Below are positions 53,226 to 63,654 of a stretch of DNA of 64,000 bases, piece after piece (the first letter of the stretch is position 1; each line of letters starts with the position of its first letter). A model generated the notes under the pieces. The model made no database searches. It was not told where the DNA came from and saw nothing but the letters and a program-made list of their open reading frames with translations. The position numbers and the translations under genes were made by a program. The stretch comes from Gautieria morchelliformis (Eukaryota; Basidiomycota; Agaricomycetes; Gomphales; Gomphaceae). The stretch is taken from NCBI GenBank assembly GCA_015179125.1, contig WHVA01000012.1, positions 1-64,000 on the forward strand, read 5' to 3'.

Positions 53226-55668
53226 GGCCCATAGGAGAGAGGATGTAGCCGAGGTCTTCAACCGTGTCGCGATGCCATTCGCATTTCTCTGCTTTTGCGT
53301 AGAGATGGTGTTTGCGTAGATGGCGGAGTACTTCGTGGACATGTTCCCGATGTTTTTCCAGTGTGTCGGAATAGATGAGGATGTTGTCAATGTAGACTAG
53401 AACGCATACATTGAGGAGGTCGGAAAATGCGTCGTTCATAAAGCGCTGAAAAGCGGCGGGAGCATTGGTTAGACCAAAAGGCATGACAACCCACTCAAAA
53501 GCACCGTAGCGGGTGCGGAAAGTGGTTTTCCACTTGTCACCTTCGCGGATGCGGACAAGGTGATAAGCATGCTGGAGGTCAATTTTGGTGTAGATCTTCA
53601 CCCTGCGGGGAGTGTCGAGAAGGTTGGAAATGCGCGGAAGCGGATATTTGTCCTTCTTAGTGAGGGCATTGAGTCCGCAGAAATCGACGCAGAGGCGGAG
53701 AGATCCATCCTTGTTTTTGACGAAAAGGACCGGAGCGCCGTGCAGAGACAGCAAAGGGCGGATAAAGCCCATGTTGAGGTGTTCATCAACAAACTCTTGG
53801 AGAGTCTGGAGTTCACTTTGCGAGAGGGAGTAAATTGGTCCAAGGGGCGGAGATGCTCCTTCTTCCAAATCTATCTTCAGATCATAAGGTCGATGTTCAG
53901 CTGGTTTTGTTGGGTGCATTTATGCTCCTGCACCAAAATCAAGCATAATATGTTCGATTTATTGTATGGTGTTTCAATCTCTTCTCACATTGTTCTTGTA
54001 CCATGCACTCACTTCCCTGATTATTTTCGAAAATTTCCAGTCACTCCATGTCTCTCCATTTCACTTTGTTATCTCCATTTTCACAGGCGGCTGCACCCAG
54101 CGGAGTTTAAAATGACTTCGACGCACGAGCTCTTGAGCGCTAAAGGACCGGGTGCACGTATATGCCTTCTGAGACAGGATAGTACTCCTCTCTCAGTGAC
54201 AATAAATTCACTGAGAGAGGCGAGTAGTATTCTTTGTATTTTCATAGTATGTTGACTGAAAATCATGTAGTGCATTTGATTCTAGGTATTGTATTAATAT
54301 AACAGTGACAATAAATTCACTGAGAGAGTGCATTTGATTCTAGCTTTCTAAGAACTCTACTGAACCTTCCCTTCCATAACCCCAAGTTGCTAACAGGTTT
54401 ATCGGCTTTGGCCTTGTTGAACACGTCCGGGAAGTCACGATATTCTTCCGGAACTGAGCTCATGTCAACCGGAGCGGAAGTCGAGGCGGAATGAGCCTTG
54501 ACTGTAGCTGAATCGGAAAGGTGAAGCTGAAAAACAGTCGTATCTTCTTGCCGTTGCAATATGCGGAAAGCGGTGGCGGAAACAAGAGCAATTCGAGGAG
54601 ATTTGAGGGGTGGAGGTGCTAAAGTGGGACCGGAGTGCGGAACTGAATCCACGTGCGGAGTTGCAGAAGAGGCTTGAGCCATCTTTGCGGACGACGTCGG
54701 AATAGACGGAAGTTGATCTGGGGTATGGAACTGTATCTGACCCAATGCCCAGTTAATCAACAGATTATAGCGGGTGAGCCAATTGTGTCCTAGTACAACG
54801 GAACAACTAGCATCTAGCGGAGTAACGTAAAACATAACTTCATGGTTGTCCCCAGTAGCAAAACAGATAGACAGGTCCACGACTTGGGAAATTGCCGTGT
54901 TGGATGACCCATCGAAAAGGGGGAGTGGAATTGTTGGAATGTTGTGTTCGGAAGTTTATGTTTCAAAACAAGTCGGAATCAAGAAAGCAGTGAGTCGAAC
55001 CAGAGTCGATCAGTGCTGTAAATGGGGGTGCGGAAATGGTGTCGGAAGTGAGTGGAACTGAGAGGGAGTCGGAGGACGAAAGAGCGGATGCGTTGAGTTT
55101 AACCTCGTTTGTTGCATGAATGGGGTCAACACAGCCCTCAGCTTGTGTGGAGGCCGGAGGACTGCTGACTATTTTTTGCATCCGTAGCAGGAGTTGCTTC
55201 GGATTTCTCTTCCGTCTTCGCTGCGCGGCCCTTGGCCTTGGCAGCAGAAGCGGAAGCTCAGGTGCACTCGGGAACGATGTGACCGCCTTTGCCACAGAAA
55301 AGGCAAAGGTTGTTGTCCATGCGACGCTGGCGTTCTGCAGGGGTTAGTTTTCCGTCCTTCCCAAGTTTGTCAGAAAGGTCAGGAGTGCTTTTCCGGGCGT
55401 TGGTGTTGGAACCAGAGGCCTGGTTGTTGCGCGGTGTGGAGGTGTTGTTCCGGTTTCCAGAGTTGGAGCCAGAACTGTTGTTGTTGTTGTTGTTTCCGGA
55501 GTTGTTGTTTCCTGAATTAGTCTTCTTCTTGTCTTTATCAGACTTCTTGTCGGAAGACTTGTTGTTATTGCTCTGGGTGGAAGTTTCACGAGCGATCTCG
55601 GAATGTCTTTCCCAGTAGCGTGAGTCCATGGATTGGGCAAGGTTGCGGAGGTCGGTAAGGGTGGCGGG
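53226..55668 (-). pseudogene. GypA copy A3: gag end, protease, RT (minus)
   Basis: Right to left on the minus strand: gag C-terminal region with long Asn/Ser runs and a CCHC zinc knuckle (CLFCGKGGHIVPEC, about 55260-55310), an Ala/Lys-rich linker, protease (FTALIDSGSTHCFLDS, then DASCSVVLGHNWLTRYNLLI), linker, and RT (YPLPRISNLLDTPRRVKIYT, YIDNILIYSD-type region) to about 53226. Split by solo LTR-E E2 at 53908-54395. The LINE poly(A) adjoins its 5' side; the RT is cut by the inverted LTR pair. Several breaks. Confidence 0.88.
53908..54395 (+). mobile_element. Solo LTR-E copy E2
   Basis: 488 bp, TGTTGGGTGCATTTATGC to GTTGCTAACA, perfect TSD GGTTT (53903-53907 and 54396-54400). Shares the first about 40 bp and the 12-bp inverted repeat (54188-54221) with E1 and E3 but differs widely elsewhere, so a separate subfamily. 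Contains two identical 15-bp repeats TGCATTTGATTCTAG (54271 and 54329). Confidence 0.92.
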
Positions 55669-56019
55669 GGGTTTTTTTTTTTTTCTTTGCCAGGGAGGGG
55701 AAATCTGCTAACAGACGAACTCCCTATTGGGAGACAGTGTGGGGCTTTTACCCACTAAACCCCCCCCTCCTCGTCGGCTTGGCTCCCTTGTCACTGGCAT
55801 GGCTTTCGAGGTACGCCGACCCGCACTTGCAGCCCGTAGGGGCTACAGTTGGGTTTGACGTGGATCTGATCCCACGTGGCTCTTGGCTATTAGTATCAAT
55901 AATCGTGATGATTGTAAAGTATTATAAATATTTTTTATTTTCTGTTTTCACCTTTCTCCCGTTTCTCCACCCAGGAGCTCCTGGTCCCACCTTTTGATGG
56001 TCAGGTTACCTTTGTGTAG

Positions 56020-56679
56020 TGTTACAACCGTGCATTTCCGACTTCTGACCTTCAGTTTCACAACACTTTCCGCCCTCTGATATTTCCGACGTTCCACCCC
56101 TTGTTCTACTCCCTTGTTCTTTCGACTCTATTACTCGGACCCACCGGACCCGCTTCATCGTTCATCAAGACCATATGTCCGGCCCTCCTTGTGTTTCATT
56201 GTCAGATATGTTTTCCCGACCCCTTGTTCTTTGCCATTGTTTTACCTTACCCTGAACCCCCCTTGTAGTCCCATTGTTCCCAATTGGTTAGTTCCCACGC
56301 ATTGTCTACCCGACTTCCGCTTCCCCCGGAATTTGCTTAGTACCATCTCATTACCTGTTGTCTCAGCTCTTTGTATAAAAGCCTGTCATGTATGTCTGTC
56401 ATTCTGCAATCAGATAATCACCTTTGATACTTGATTTCCTTCGCTCCATCTCCTGTTCTTAGCACAGCGAGTCTAGCAAGCCCTCCATCTCTCCGCCTTC
56501 CGCCTTCCGCCTTCCGCCCCATTTCCTACTCAAGTTCCAATCAACCTTTAGTTTAGTACTTTCCGACTTCTGACTCATTTCCGAAATACTTAGGACGATA
56601 GTTCATTGGGGGCGCAACCTACAAGTTGAAGCCACTGTCCTTTCCAGTTCCGACTTAGCGGAAATCTCGATACGTAACA
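56020..56679 (+). mobile_element. Solo GypA-type LTR in the LINE
   Basis: 660 bp, TGTTACAACCGTGC to GATACGTAACA; flanks TGTAG (56015-56019) and TATAG (56680-56684), a TSD with one transition. The LINE ORF reads across the two flanks, confirming a later insertion. Confidence 0.88.
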
Positions 56680-57040
56680 TATAGTGTCACTGCGAAGTCT
56701 GTGCATGCCCATTTTTCCTTGAAGCGCTTTATGTCCTGGCTTCTTTTTTGTTTTTCTTTTCATATTAGGGCCATTGAGTGTTCCCTTTGTATTGGGTGGT
56801 TTATTTCTGCCACCCATCTTGCCTTCACTTCTTTCCTTGTGAAGGCCTTGTCTCCAATTGTTGATTCATTTCTTATCTTCCATAGGAGCCACGCCGTTTC
56901 CAGGACCAAGTCCTTGTATTTCTGCAGTGTTCGTGTTGAGGAGAAGCATTCTGCCTTCTTTACGGCTCCTAGTCCTCTTATCAGGTGTTCATTCGGGTGT
57001 ATCCATTCGTTTACCCCTTCTTTTATCTCTGTTGTCTTTT

Positions 57041-57438
57041 TGTGAGGGCAACACTAATGACGAAGCCACAACCAAAGATACTCAAGGAGATAAGAGCCGA
57101 ACTAGGACAATGACCAACTGTGTAGTGGGTATCCTCAGTTTATAACTCTACCAACGATAGATACATGGGGACTTGCCTGTGTAGTGGGTATCCTCAGAGA
57201 TCAAGCTGAGGAAACGCCACCACATGGGCTACAGTCTTATAGCGCTGGCAAGGCTTACATAATAGGGGAGATGGAAACTTGTAGAAGGTTACGGAAAGTG
57301 ACATGTGATGGAAGGTGACAGGTGACAGAATGTGACATGTGACAGAAGGTGACGGAAGGTTATGGAAACTGACGGAAGGTGATGGAAACTCATGGAAGGA
57401 AATAGAAACTTGTGGAAGGAAACGCGTGAACCCTGACA
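57041..57438 (-). repeat. GypD 3' LTR
   Basis: 398 bp. Carries two copies of a segment containing TGTAGTGGGTATCCTCAG (57120-57196) where the 5' LTR has one. Near its right end are CATGTG/CAGGTG motifs (57303-57345) amid GTGAC repeats. Confidence 0.93.
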
Positions 57439-57449
57439 TCACCCCCCTC

Positions 57450-58046
57450 TCAATGCTTGTCGTCCCGACAAGCACAGCTGCCACCTAGCCCCCAACATCC
57501 ACCGAGACATCGTTTCCAAGTATGCCACAGGCGGGACCACCATCTCTCCTGACCCTTCCCTTCCTGGTAACGCAGGTCAATGATGAGCTCAGGGGGATTG
57601 GGGTCCATGGGCAAGTGCGGCCCTCGGAACCTTGCTCGACGTATTCGCTCTCCTGCCATGTTACGGAAACTTCGCCCCACCCAGCCTTCGAAAGTGTAGG
57701 GGGTTCCACACTGGGGGGTTCCATTGTTGAGGAAGACAGGGTCGCCGATGTAGTACGTGTTCTCTCGTCTGTGTCGGGGTCTGAGGAATGCGAGTGCAGG
57801 GCGAGTGGGCGCCTGACTCTTCGCTGGTATGAGGTCCTCAGAGCTGACGGACCACTTTGAAGACCATGCAACGTCGAGATCACGGCAGTCAAGCATCCTT
57901 TGTAGCTTGGCTTCACTGGCTGCTCTGGATGACGAGAAGCCGGAGAAGTGCAGGAGGGTGGGATCAACACGTGACATGTTTGGCAGGTCGGAGAGGTTTT
58001 GGGTGAAGCTGGGGAGGGCAACAAGCTCAATGGCGGGCGAGGACAT
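57450..58046 (-). CDS. GypD ORF3, unknown
   Basis: 198 codons between pol and the 3' LTR, in the same sense as pol, starting about 100 bp after it. Starts MSSPAIELVALPSFTQNLSD; middle NTYYIGDPVFLNNGTPQCGT and TFEGWVGRSFRNMAGERIRR; ends in a Trp/Cys/Gly-rich stretch that overlaps the purine tract. No signal peptide, membrane span or known domain seen. Its position is where some Gypsy elements carry env-like or accessory genes, but nothing supports an envelope. Intact frame; function unknown. Confidence 0.55.
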   Translation of the reverse strand: MSSPAIELVALPSFTQNLSDLPNMSRVDPTLLHFSGFSSSRAASEAKLQRMLDCRDLDVAWSSKWSVSSEDLIPAKSQAPTRPALAFLRPRHRRENTYYIGDPVFLNNGTPQCGTPYTFEGWVGRSFRNMAGERIRRARFRGPHLPMDPNPPELIIDLRYQEGKGQERWWSRLWHTWKRCLGGCWGLGGSCACRDDKH

Positions 58047-58152
58047 GGTTGATGGATGTGGTGGGGTCGATGCAGTGGAAGCGAGCGGTCACAGATGGAG
58101 AGGGGATATATAGCTTATCGGAATGAATTGGTTAGGCGGAGGCCGATATCGC

Positions 58153-61100
58153 TTATCTTTGGGGTCCTGGACCCTTGACATTATGAGTAGAAGCCCTGCC
58201 TGCTGTCCAGTCGAAGAGAGTTTGCCTGGAAGGTTCTGTGAAGTTCTGAAATCTCTGGAAAGGGAGGGACATGTATGTGGCTGCTGAGATACGCTGAGGT
58301 GCCTCTGGGTTCTGCCGGTGAAATTCCTTAATGAGTCGCTTTGCCCCAGAGACATCTTTTGCTGGTAGCCAGAGATCGTCGGCAGCTCCATAGCCCTTCC
58401 AGCGCACGAGATACTCCAACCTTCCATGGAACATCCTGCTGTCTAGAATCCTTTCAACTTCATATTCTTCGCCTCCATCCCGTATGACAGGGGGGGGTGG
58501 TGGAGGGGCATGACGTTCAAGAATTGGGTCATCTTCATATGGCCGAAGCAGGACGACAGAGAACACTGGATGTGTGTGACCAAAGGATGCAGGAAGATTT
58601 AGACCATAGGCATTTCGTGAGACCACCTTATTAACCATGTAGGGACCTAGCCACTTGTGGTCTAGCTTCTTCATTGGGCGAGTGGTTGTGATGTTTTGTG
58701 CATTGAGCCAGACCTTGTCACCAAGCTTATAAACTGGGGCTGCTTTATGGTGCACGTCATAGAAGCGTGCCATGTCCTCTGCTGCCTTGGACAGGGCTGA
58801 ACGAGCTTCTCTTGTGGCCGCTTCCATCCGCGTTGTGAACTCATCCAGGGCCTCGAGTCGAGTTTCCCGGACTGGTTCCAGTCCCAGCCTTGGATGTTGG
58901 CCACTGTCCAACATGAAGGGTGTAGTCTGGGTTGAGGCATGGATTCGGTTGTTATAGGCAAACTCGGCCAAGGATATCCATTCAAACCAATCATCCTGAC
59001 ACTGGTTGATGAATAGTCGAAGGTATTGCTCAATCTCCTGATTAACCCTTTCAGTCTGTCCATCAGTTTGGGGGTGATAAGCAGTAGAGGCAGCGACTTT
59101 GACACCAAGAAGTTTGTTCAGTTCACGCATGAACTGGGAGATGAACTGTGTGCCTCGATCACTGATGATTTCTTCAGGGAGCCCATGAAGTTTCCAAACA
59201 TGATCACGGAAGAGTCGGGCAACTCCCACTGAAGTTACATCTGAAGTGGTGGGAATGACATGTGCACGCTTTGAGAGGCGATCGACAACAACAAGGAGAG
59301 CATCATAGCCATGACTGGTAGGCAGTTCTACAATCAAGTCAACAGACATAACCTGCCATCTACGGTCTGGGATACGGTTTGGTAGAAGCTTGCCAATGGG
59401 AGAAGCAGGGAAGGTTTTTGTCCGGTTGCACAGGTCACAGGCCTTCACATATTTTGCAATGTAACGTCCCATCCCAGGCCACCAGTAACTCCGAGCAACT
59501 AGTTCAGTGGTTCTCCAACGACCAGGGTGAGGCATGTCATGGTGCGCTTTCACTATGTCATGTCGTAGTTTTGCATCAAGCGGCACGTACACTTTGTTGT
59601 GATAGAGGACAAGCCCATCCTGTTCAGACCACTCTTCTCCTCGTAAATTGCCAGAGGAGCCCAGTTCTTTGAGAGCCTTGACAACCTTTTCATCCCGGTC
59701 TACACAGTTCCTTACTCGATTGAGGAAAGCATCACCTTCACCTGGGACTAACTGCGCACCAGCCTCTGGGGGATTCGCCTTGATGTGGAACAAGTCAGGG
59801 GTAAGTAAGACTTGATTTTGGTTGTCTTCCTCCCCCCACTTATGATCCACGCGTCGTGAGAGTGCATCAGGCTTGGCTGAATGACGACCAGGACGATGGA
59901 TCAGCTCAAAATCAAAGCGAGAGAGGTAGAGTGACCAGCGTGCTTGACGACGGTTCAGGTTTTGTGCAGTGCGGAAGTAGGTGAGATTCTGATGGTCATT
60001 GAGAATCTCAATCTTGTGCTTCGTTCCCTCTAAGATGTGGCGCCATTCCTCTAATCCCCGAATCACAGAAAGAAGCTCCTTGTCATGGATGGCATAGTTG
60101 CGTTCAGCATCATTGAGGCTTTTGGAGACAAACCCCACAGGCCGCCATTTGCCATCATCACATAGCTGGGACAGTACTGCTCCTGTGGCATAGGCTGAGG
60201 CATCTGTTTCAAGACGGAAATGTTTGTCTTGATCAGGGAGGACAAGGATTGGTGTTGAGGTGATGAGGAGTTTGAGCTTGTCAAAGGACGCTTGCTCTGG
60301 GCCATTTGGATCCCAAGACCATTGGGCATCCTGTTTTGTCAACTGGTTGAGGGGCTTTGCAATGTGTGAGAAGTCTTCCACAAATCTACGGTAGAAGTTG
60401 ATGAAACCAAGGAATGATTTGACTTCAGTGACGTTACGTGGTATTGGCCAGTCCCGCACCCCTGCAACCTTGACTGGGTCCATGGCAACCTGTCCTTGAG
60501 AGAGGATGAGGCCGAGATACTCCACCTCTAGTTGCTCAAATAGGCATTTTTCAGGTTTGAGGTACAGGTTGTTGGCCCGGAGGATTTCAAGGACACGTCG
60601 TACAATCCTACGATGTTCTTCAAGCGACTCTGTGAAGATGAGAATGTCATCCATGAACACCACCACAACCCCTTCATCGATGAGACTCTTGAAGATGTCA
60701 TTCATCATCGTCTGGAAGGTTGCTGGGCTGTTCGTGAGTCCAAAGAACATGACTAGAGGTTCATACAGGCCCCTATTTGTCCGAAAGGCTGCCTTCCACT
60801 CATCTCCCTCTTTTATGCGTACATTATTATATCCCCAGCGAATGTCAAGCTTTGTGAAGTATTTAGCCCTTCCAGCAGCAATCTTATTCATGATGTCTGG
60901 AACAAGGGGCAAAGGATAGGCATTCTTGATTGTTATATCATTGAGCTTCCGGTAGTCTTGCACAAATCTAAGACTGCCGTCCTTTTTCTTCACAAAGAAG
61001 ACTGGAGATGCCATAGGTGACTTGGAGGGATGGATACGATGGCTCTTCAGGTTCTCCTCAAGGAAGTTATCCAGTTCCCTTTGCTCAACCGGTGACATTG

Positions 61101-62043
61101 GGTAAACCTTTGTGCTAAAGGGTTGTGCACCTGGAGTGAGCTCAATTGCATGGTCCCAGGGCTTTCGAGGAGGCAGTTGGTCAAATGACTCCTTAGAAAA
61201 CACATCCTTGAACTCCTGGTATGGTTTAGGGACAAGGTCCTCGAAGGATCTGGCTGGTGCAGACTTGCTGGCCCGTTCAGCAAGCTGTTGGGAGACAGTC
61301 CGGCCTGCGCCAATCATTTCAGGACTCTCATTCACAAAGATGACAAAGGTCCTGTCTCCTTCCTCAAGTAGGGAGCGGGTGTGCTGTATGGGAACCTCCT
61401 CTTGATTTACACTCTCTTCTGGAACAGTTTCGACTGTGGGCCCTCTGACAACAGGTCTGCCCCCACATGACTTGGGACAGCGTGTCATCTTCACATCTCC
61501 TGTACGCCAGTCAACTTCTGGGTTGTGTTCAACAAGCCATGTGTGACCAAGAATGATGGCAAGTCGTCCAAGGCTCGTGACAGAGAATGTGGCATGTTCC
61601 GTATGATCCCCAAAGGTGCAAATGAGGTCGACTTCTTCCTTGATTGAGCCAGCCTCATTTGGGGTACCATCAATATTGTAGACGGGGATGGCACGGGGTA
61701 GGGGACGGGTCCGAAGCCTGTGTTCCCTCACAAACTCCACATCGATGAACATCCCTGTAGCACCACTGTCAAGGAGGGAGTCAATTGCAAGTGGATGCCC
61801 TGTGTCAACGGAGTGGACCTTGAGAGGTACTTTGGTGCATCGGCGGAGGTCAGCAGTACGGACATATAGAGGGACTGGAAGGTTTGCATTAGCAACTGGA
61901 GCGATGGGTTGGGTTTTCGGCATGGCTGGTTTGGTTTCAGTTCGATCAGGGATAGGAGAAGGATGCATCATATCGCCTGTGATCCCTATTGTACATGTTT
62001 CGAGAACTGAAAACCGATTCGTTGAGCGGGGCATGTCTTTCAC
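58153..62043 (-). CDS. GypD pol polyprotein
   Basis: 1296 codons open. Protease with LLDSGATGMFIDVEF (DSG at residues 92-94); RT (VFFVKKKDGSLRFVQDYRKL, FGLTNSPATFQTMMNDIF, FMDDILIF near 462); RNase H (LETDASAYATGAVLSQL near 608); integrase zinc-binding region (HHDMPHPGRWRTTELV, CDLCNRTK, 838-875); catalytic core (MSVDLIVELP near 898, IISDRGTQFISQF near 960, TDGQTERVNQEIEQYL near 995); GPY/F-type end (KWLGPYMVNKVVSRNAYGL); chromodomain (EYLVRWKGYGAADDLWLPAK, about 1195-1240). A Tf1/sushi-type chromovirus by layout. Start taken at the first Met of the open frame; the true gag-pol junction may use an upstream overlap. Confidence 0.94.
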   Translation of the reverse strand: MKDMPRSTNRFSVLETCTIGITGDMMHPSPIPDRTETKPAMPKTQPIAPVANANLPVPLYVRTADLRRCTKVPLKVHSVDTGHPLAIDSLLDSGATGMFIDVEFVREHRLRTRPLPRAIPVYNIDGTPNEAGSIKEEVDLICTFGDHTEHATFSVTSLGRLAIILGHTWLVEHNPEVDWRTGDVKMTRCPKSCGGRPVVRGPTVETVPEESVNQEEVPIQHTRSLLEEGDRTFVIFVNESPEMIGAGRTVSQQLAERASKSAPARSFEDLVPKPYQEFKDVFSKESFDQLPPRKPWDHAIELTPGAQPFSTKVYPMSPVEQRELDNFLEENLKSHRIHPSKSPMASPVFFVKKKDGSLRFVQDYRKLNDITIKNAYPLPLVPDIMNKIAAGRAKYFTKLDIRWGYNNVRIKEGDEWKAAFRTNRGLYEPLVMFFGLTNSPATFQTMMNDIFKSLIDEGVVVVFMDDILIFTESLEEHRRIVRRVLEILRANNLYLKPEKCLFEQLEVEYLGLILSQGQVAMDPVKVAGVRDWPIPRNVTEVKSFLGFINFYRRFVEDFSHIAKPLNQLTKQDAQWSWDPNGPEQASFDKLKLLITSTPILVLPDQDKHFRLETDASAYATGAVLSQLCDDGKWRPVGFVSKSLNDAERNYAIHDKELLSVIRGLEEWRHILEGTKHKIEILNDHQNLTYFRTAQNLNRRQARWSLYLSRFDFELIHRPGRHSAKPDALSRRVDHKWGEEDNQNQVLLTPDLFHIKANPPEAGAQLVPGEGDAFLNRVRNCVDRDEKVVKALKELGSSGNLRGEEWSEQDGLVLYHNKVYVPLDAKLRHDIVKAHHDMPHPGRWRTTELVARSYWWPGMGRYIAKYVKACDLCNRTKTFPASPIGKLLPNRIPDRRWQVMSVDLIVELPTSHGYDALLVVVDRLSKRAHVIPTTSDVTSVGVARLFRDHVWKLHGLPEEIISDRGTQFISQFMRELNKLLGVKVAASTAYHPQTDGQTERVNQEIEQYLRLFINQCQDDWFEWISLAEFAYNNRIHASTQTTPFMLDSGQHPRLGLEPVRETRLEALDEFTTRMEAATREARSALSKAAEDMARFYDVHHKAAPVYKLGDKVWLNAQNITTTRPMKKLDHKWLGPYMVNKVVSRNAYGLNLPASFGHTHPVFSVVLLRPYEDDPILERHAPPPPPPVIRDGGEEYEVERILDSRMFHGRLEYLVRWKGYGAADDLWLPAKDVSGAKRLIKEFHRQNPEAPQRISAATYMSLPFQRFQNFTEPSRQTLFDWTAGRASTHNVKGPGPQR

Positions 62044-62122
62044 CGCTGACTGGCCTAAAAACCCTTTCCTTCCTCTTGGACAGGGGCTTCCACCTTCTCT
62101 TTGCGATCCTCTATCGCCGCTG

Positions 62123-63594
62123 CTACAGATTTAGAGACAATTGCTGCAATGTCTGCCTCTGTGAGGTTTGCCGGATTCGTGGCTTGCGAGGTTCAGGACA
62201 GTCTGGTGAAATGTGACCAGGTCTCTTACAGTTGTAGCAGGTTCGTGTTTCGGTGCGGCGGCGGGATGAGTCAATGTCCATAGGTGTCGCGTTACTGGGT
62301 GATGCTGTGGCAACAGGAGCCATAGCAGGAGTGTGGAGTGGTCGGGCAGGAGGAGGGCAATTAGGGACATGAGGTGTCTGTGCCTTCCTGACCTCTAACA
62401 GACGGTGATGTCAGGGTTCACGCATTTCCTTCCACAAGTTTCTATTTCCTTCCATGAGTTTCCGTTACCTTCCGTCAGTTTCCATAACCTTCCGTCACAT
62501 TCCGTCACATGTCACATTCTGTCACCTTCTGTCACATGTCACCTTCTGTCACATTCCGTCACATGTCACATTCCGTCACCTTCCGTAACCTTCTACAAGT
62601 TTCCGTCTCCCCTATTATGTAAGCCTTGCCAGCGCTATAAGACTGTAGCCCGTGTGGTGGCGTTTCCTCAGCTTGATCTCTGACGATACCCACTACACAG
62701 GCAAGTCCCCATGTATCTATCGTTGGTAGAGTTATAAACTGAGGATACCCACTACACAGTTGGTCATTGTCCTAGTATCGGCTCTTATCTCCTTGAGTAT
62801 CTTTGGTTGTGGCTTCGTCATTAGTGTTGCCCTCACAGGTGATGATTGCGGTCAATCTGACAGGCTGCTTCCTTCCAGGCTTTGAGGTTGGATGGAAGAA
62901 AGGGCTGGGCGTGGATCTTGTCAAGGATACCTGCTGGAAGGCCACGAGCATAGGCATCCTCGAGTGCCTCATCATTAAAGCCTGTCCTGCCTGCCAGGAT
63001 CTCAAATTGAGCCGTGTATTCATCTGCCGACATTCCTGACGCCATCCTAAGGTCATGCAGCTTAGTGCGAGCCGTTCTGGCACGATCTGGGTCACCAAAG
63101 GCCTCCTCCACACGTTTAATAAACCCCTCCAGAGTGGATATAGAGGAGGTGCCATCAATGACAGCCTGTGTCTCGTTGTGTGCCCATATCTCCGCAGAGC
63201 CTCCCGTCATGAAGGAAAGAGCGTATAGGATCTTTGTGCGTTCATCTGGGAAGGATGCTGGCTGGACAGCGATGGACAACTTGATAGACCTGATAAACCC
63301 TTCAGTCTCTGCACGGTCTCCATTGAACTTCTCCAGTTCTGCTGCTTTGATAGAGCGAGTAGATGGAGGGACACTGTGAGGTACTGAGGGCGCAAGGGCT
63401 TGAGCAGCAGCAACAGCAGCGTTGGTGGCAGCATTGGCTAAGTGGTCGTGAACGTTAGCAATCTGATTGTGCAGTTCCTGATTCTGCAGTTGAAGTTGCT
63501 GCAACTGCTGTGCTTGGCTGGAAAGGAGGCCTCGAAGAAATGGCCCATGGTCACCCAGGGTGTCCCAGTATGCGTCTGGGAGTTGGTCTGCCAT
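62123..63594 (-). CDS. GypD gag, interrupted by a solo LTR
   Basis: Starts MADQLPDAYWDTLGDHGPFL at 63594. A Gln/Leu-rich coiled coil (about residues 25-55) is followed by the retrotransposon gag core (AAELEKFNGDRAETEGFIRS, YALSFMTGGSAEIWAHNETQ, RTKLHDLRMASGMSADEYTA, YARGLPAGILDKIHAQPF). After the nested solo LTR (62409-62837) comes the nucleocapsid end with zinc knuckle CYNCKRPGHISPDC near 62220. It forms the particle and packages RNA in living relatives. Confidence 0.9.
62409..62837 (+). mobile_element. Solo GypD LTR nested in GypD gag
   Basis: 429 bp, TGTCAGGGTTCACG to TTGCCCTCACA, opposite in orientation to the host element, with perfect TSD GGTGA (62404-62408 and 62838-62842). A self-insertion by the same family followed by LTR-LTR recombination. 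It has the longer LTR form with the duplicated segment and three CACATG motifs. Confidence 0.93.
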
Positions 63595-63642
63595 AGGCTG
63601 AGATGAAGGCTGGTTAAGAAAAGTATGTGGGGTCGTCCTATG

Positions 63643-63652
63643 AGCTTGATCT
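63643..63652 (-). other. GypD primer-binding site, self-priming type
   Basis: Two nt inside the 5' LTR, the minus strand reads AGATCAAGCT. Its exact complement AGCTTGATCT occurs in the LTR (63754-63763), 34 nt downstream of a TATAAG box (63797-63792). This is the arrangement of Tf1/sushi elements, in which the 5' end of the transcript folds back to prime its own reverse transcription. Confidence 0.7.
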
Positions 63653-63654
63653 TC

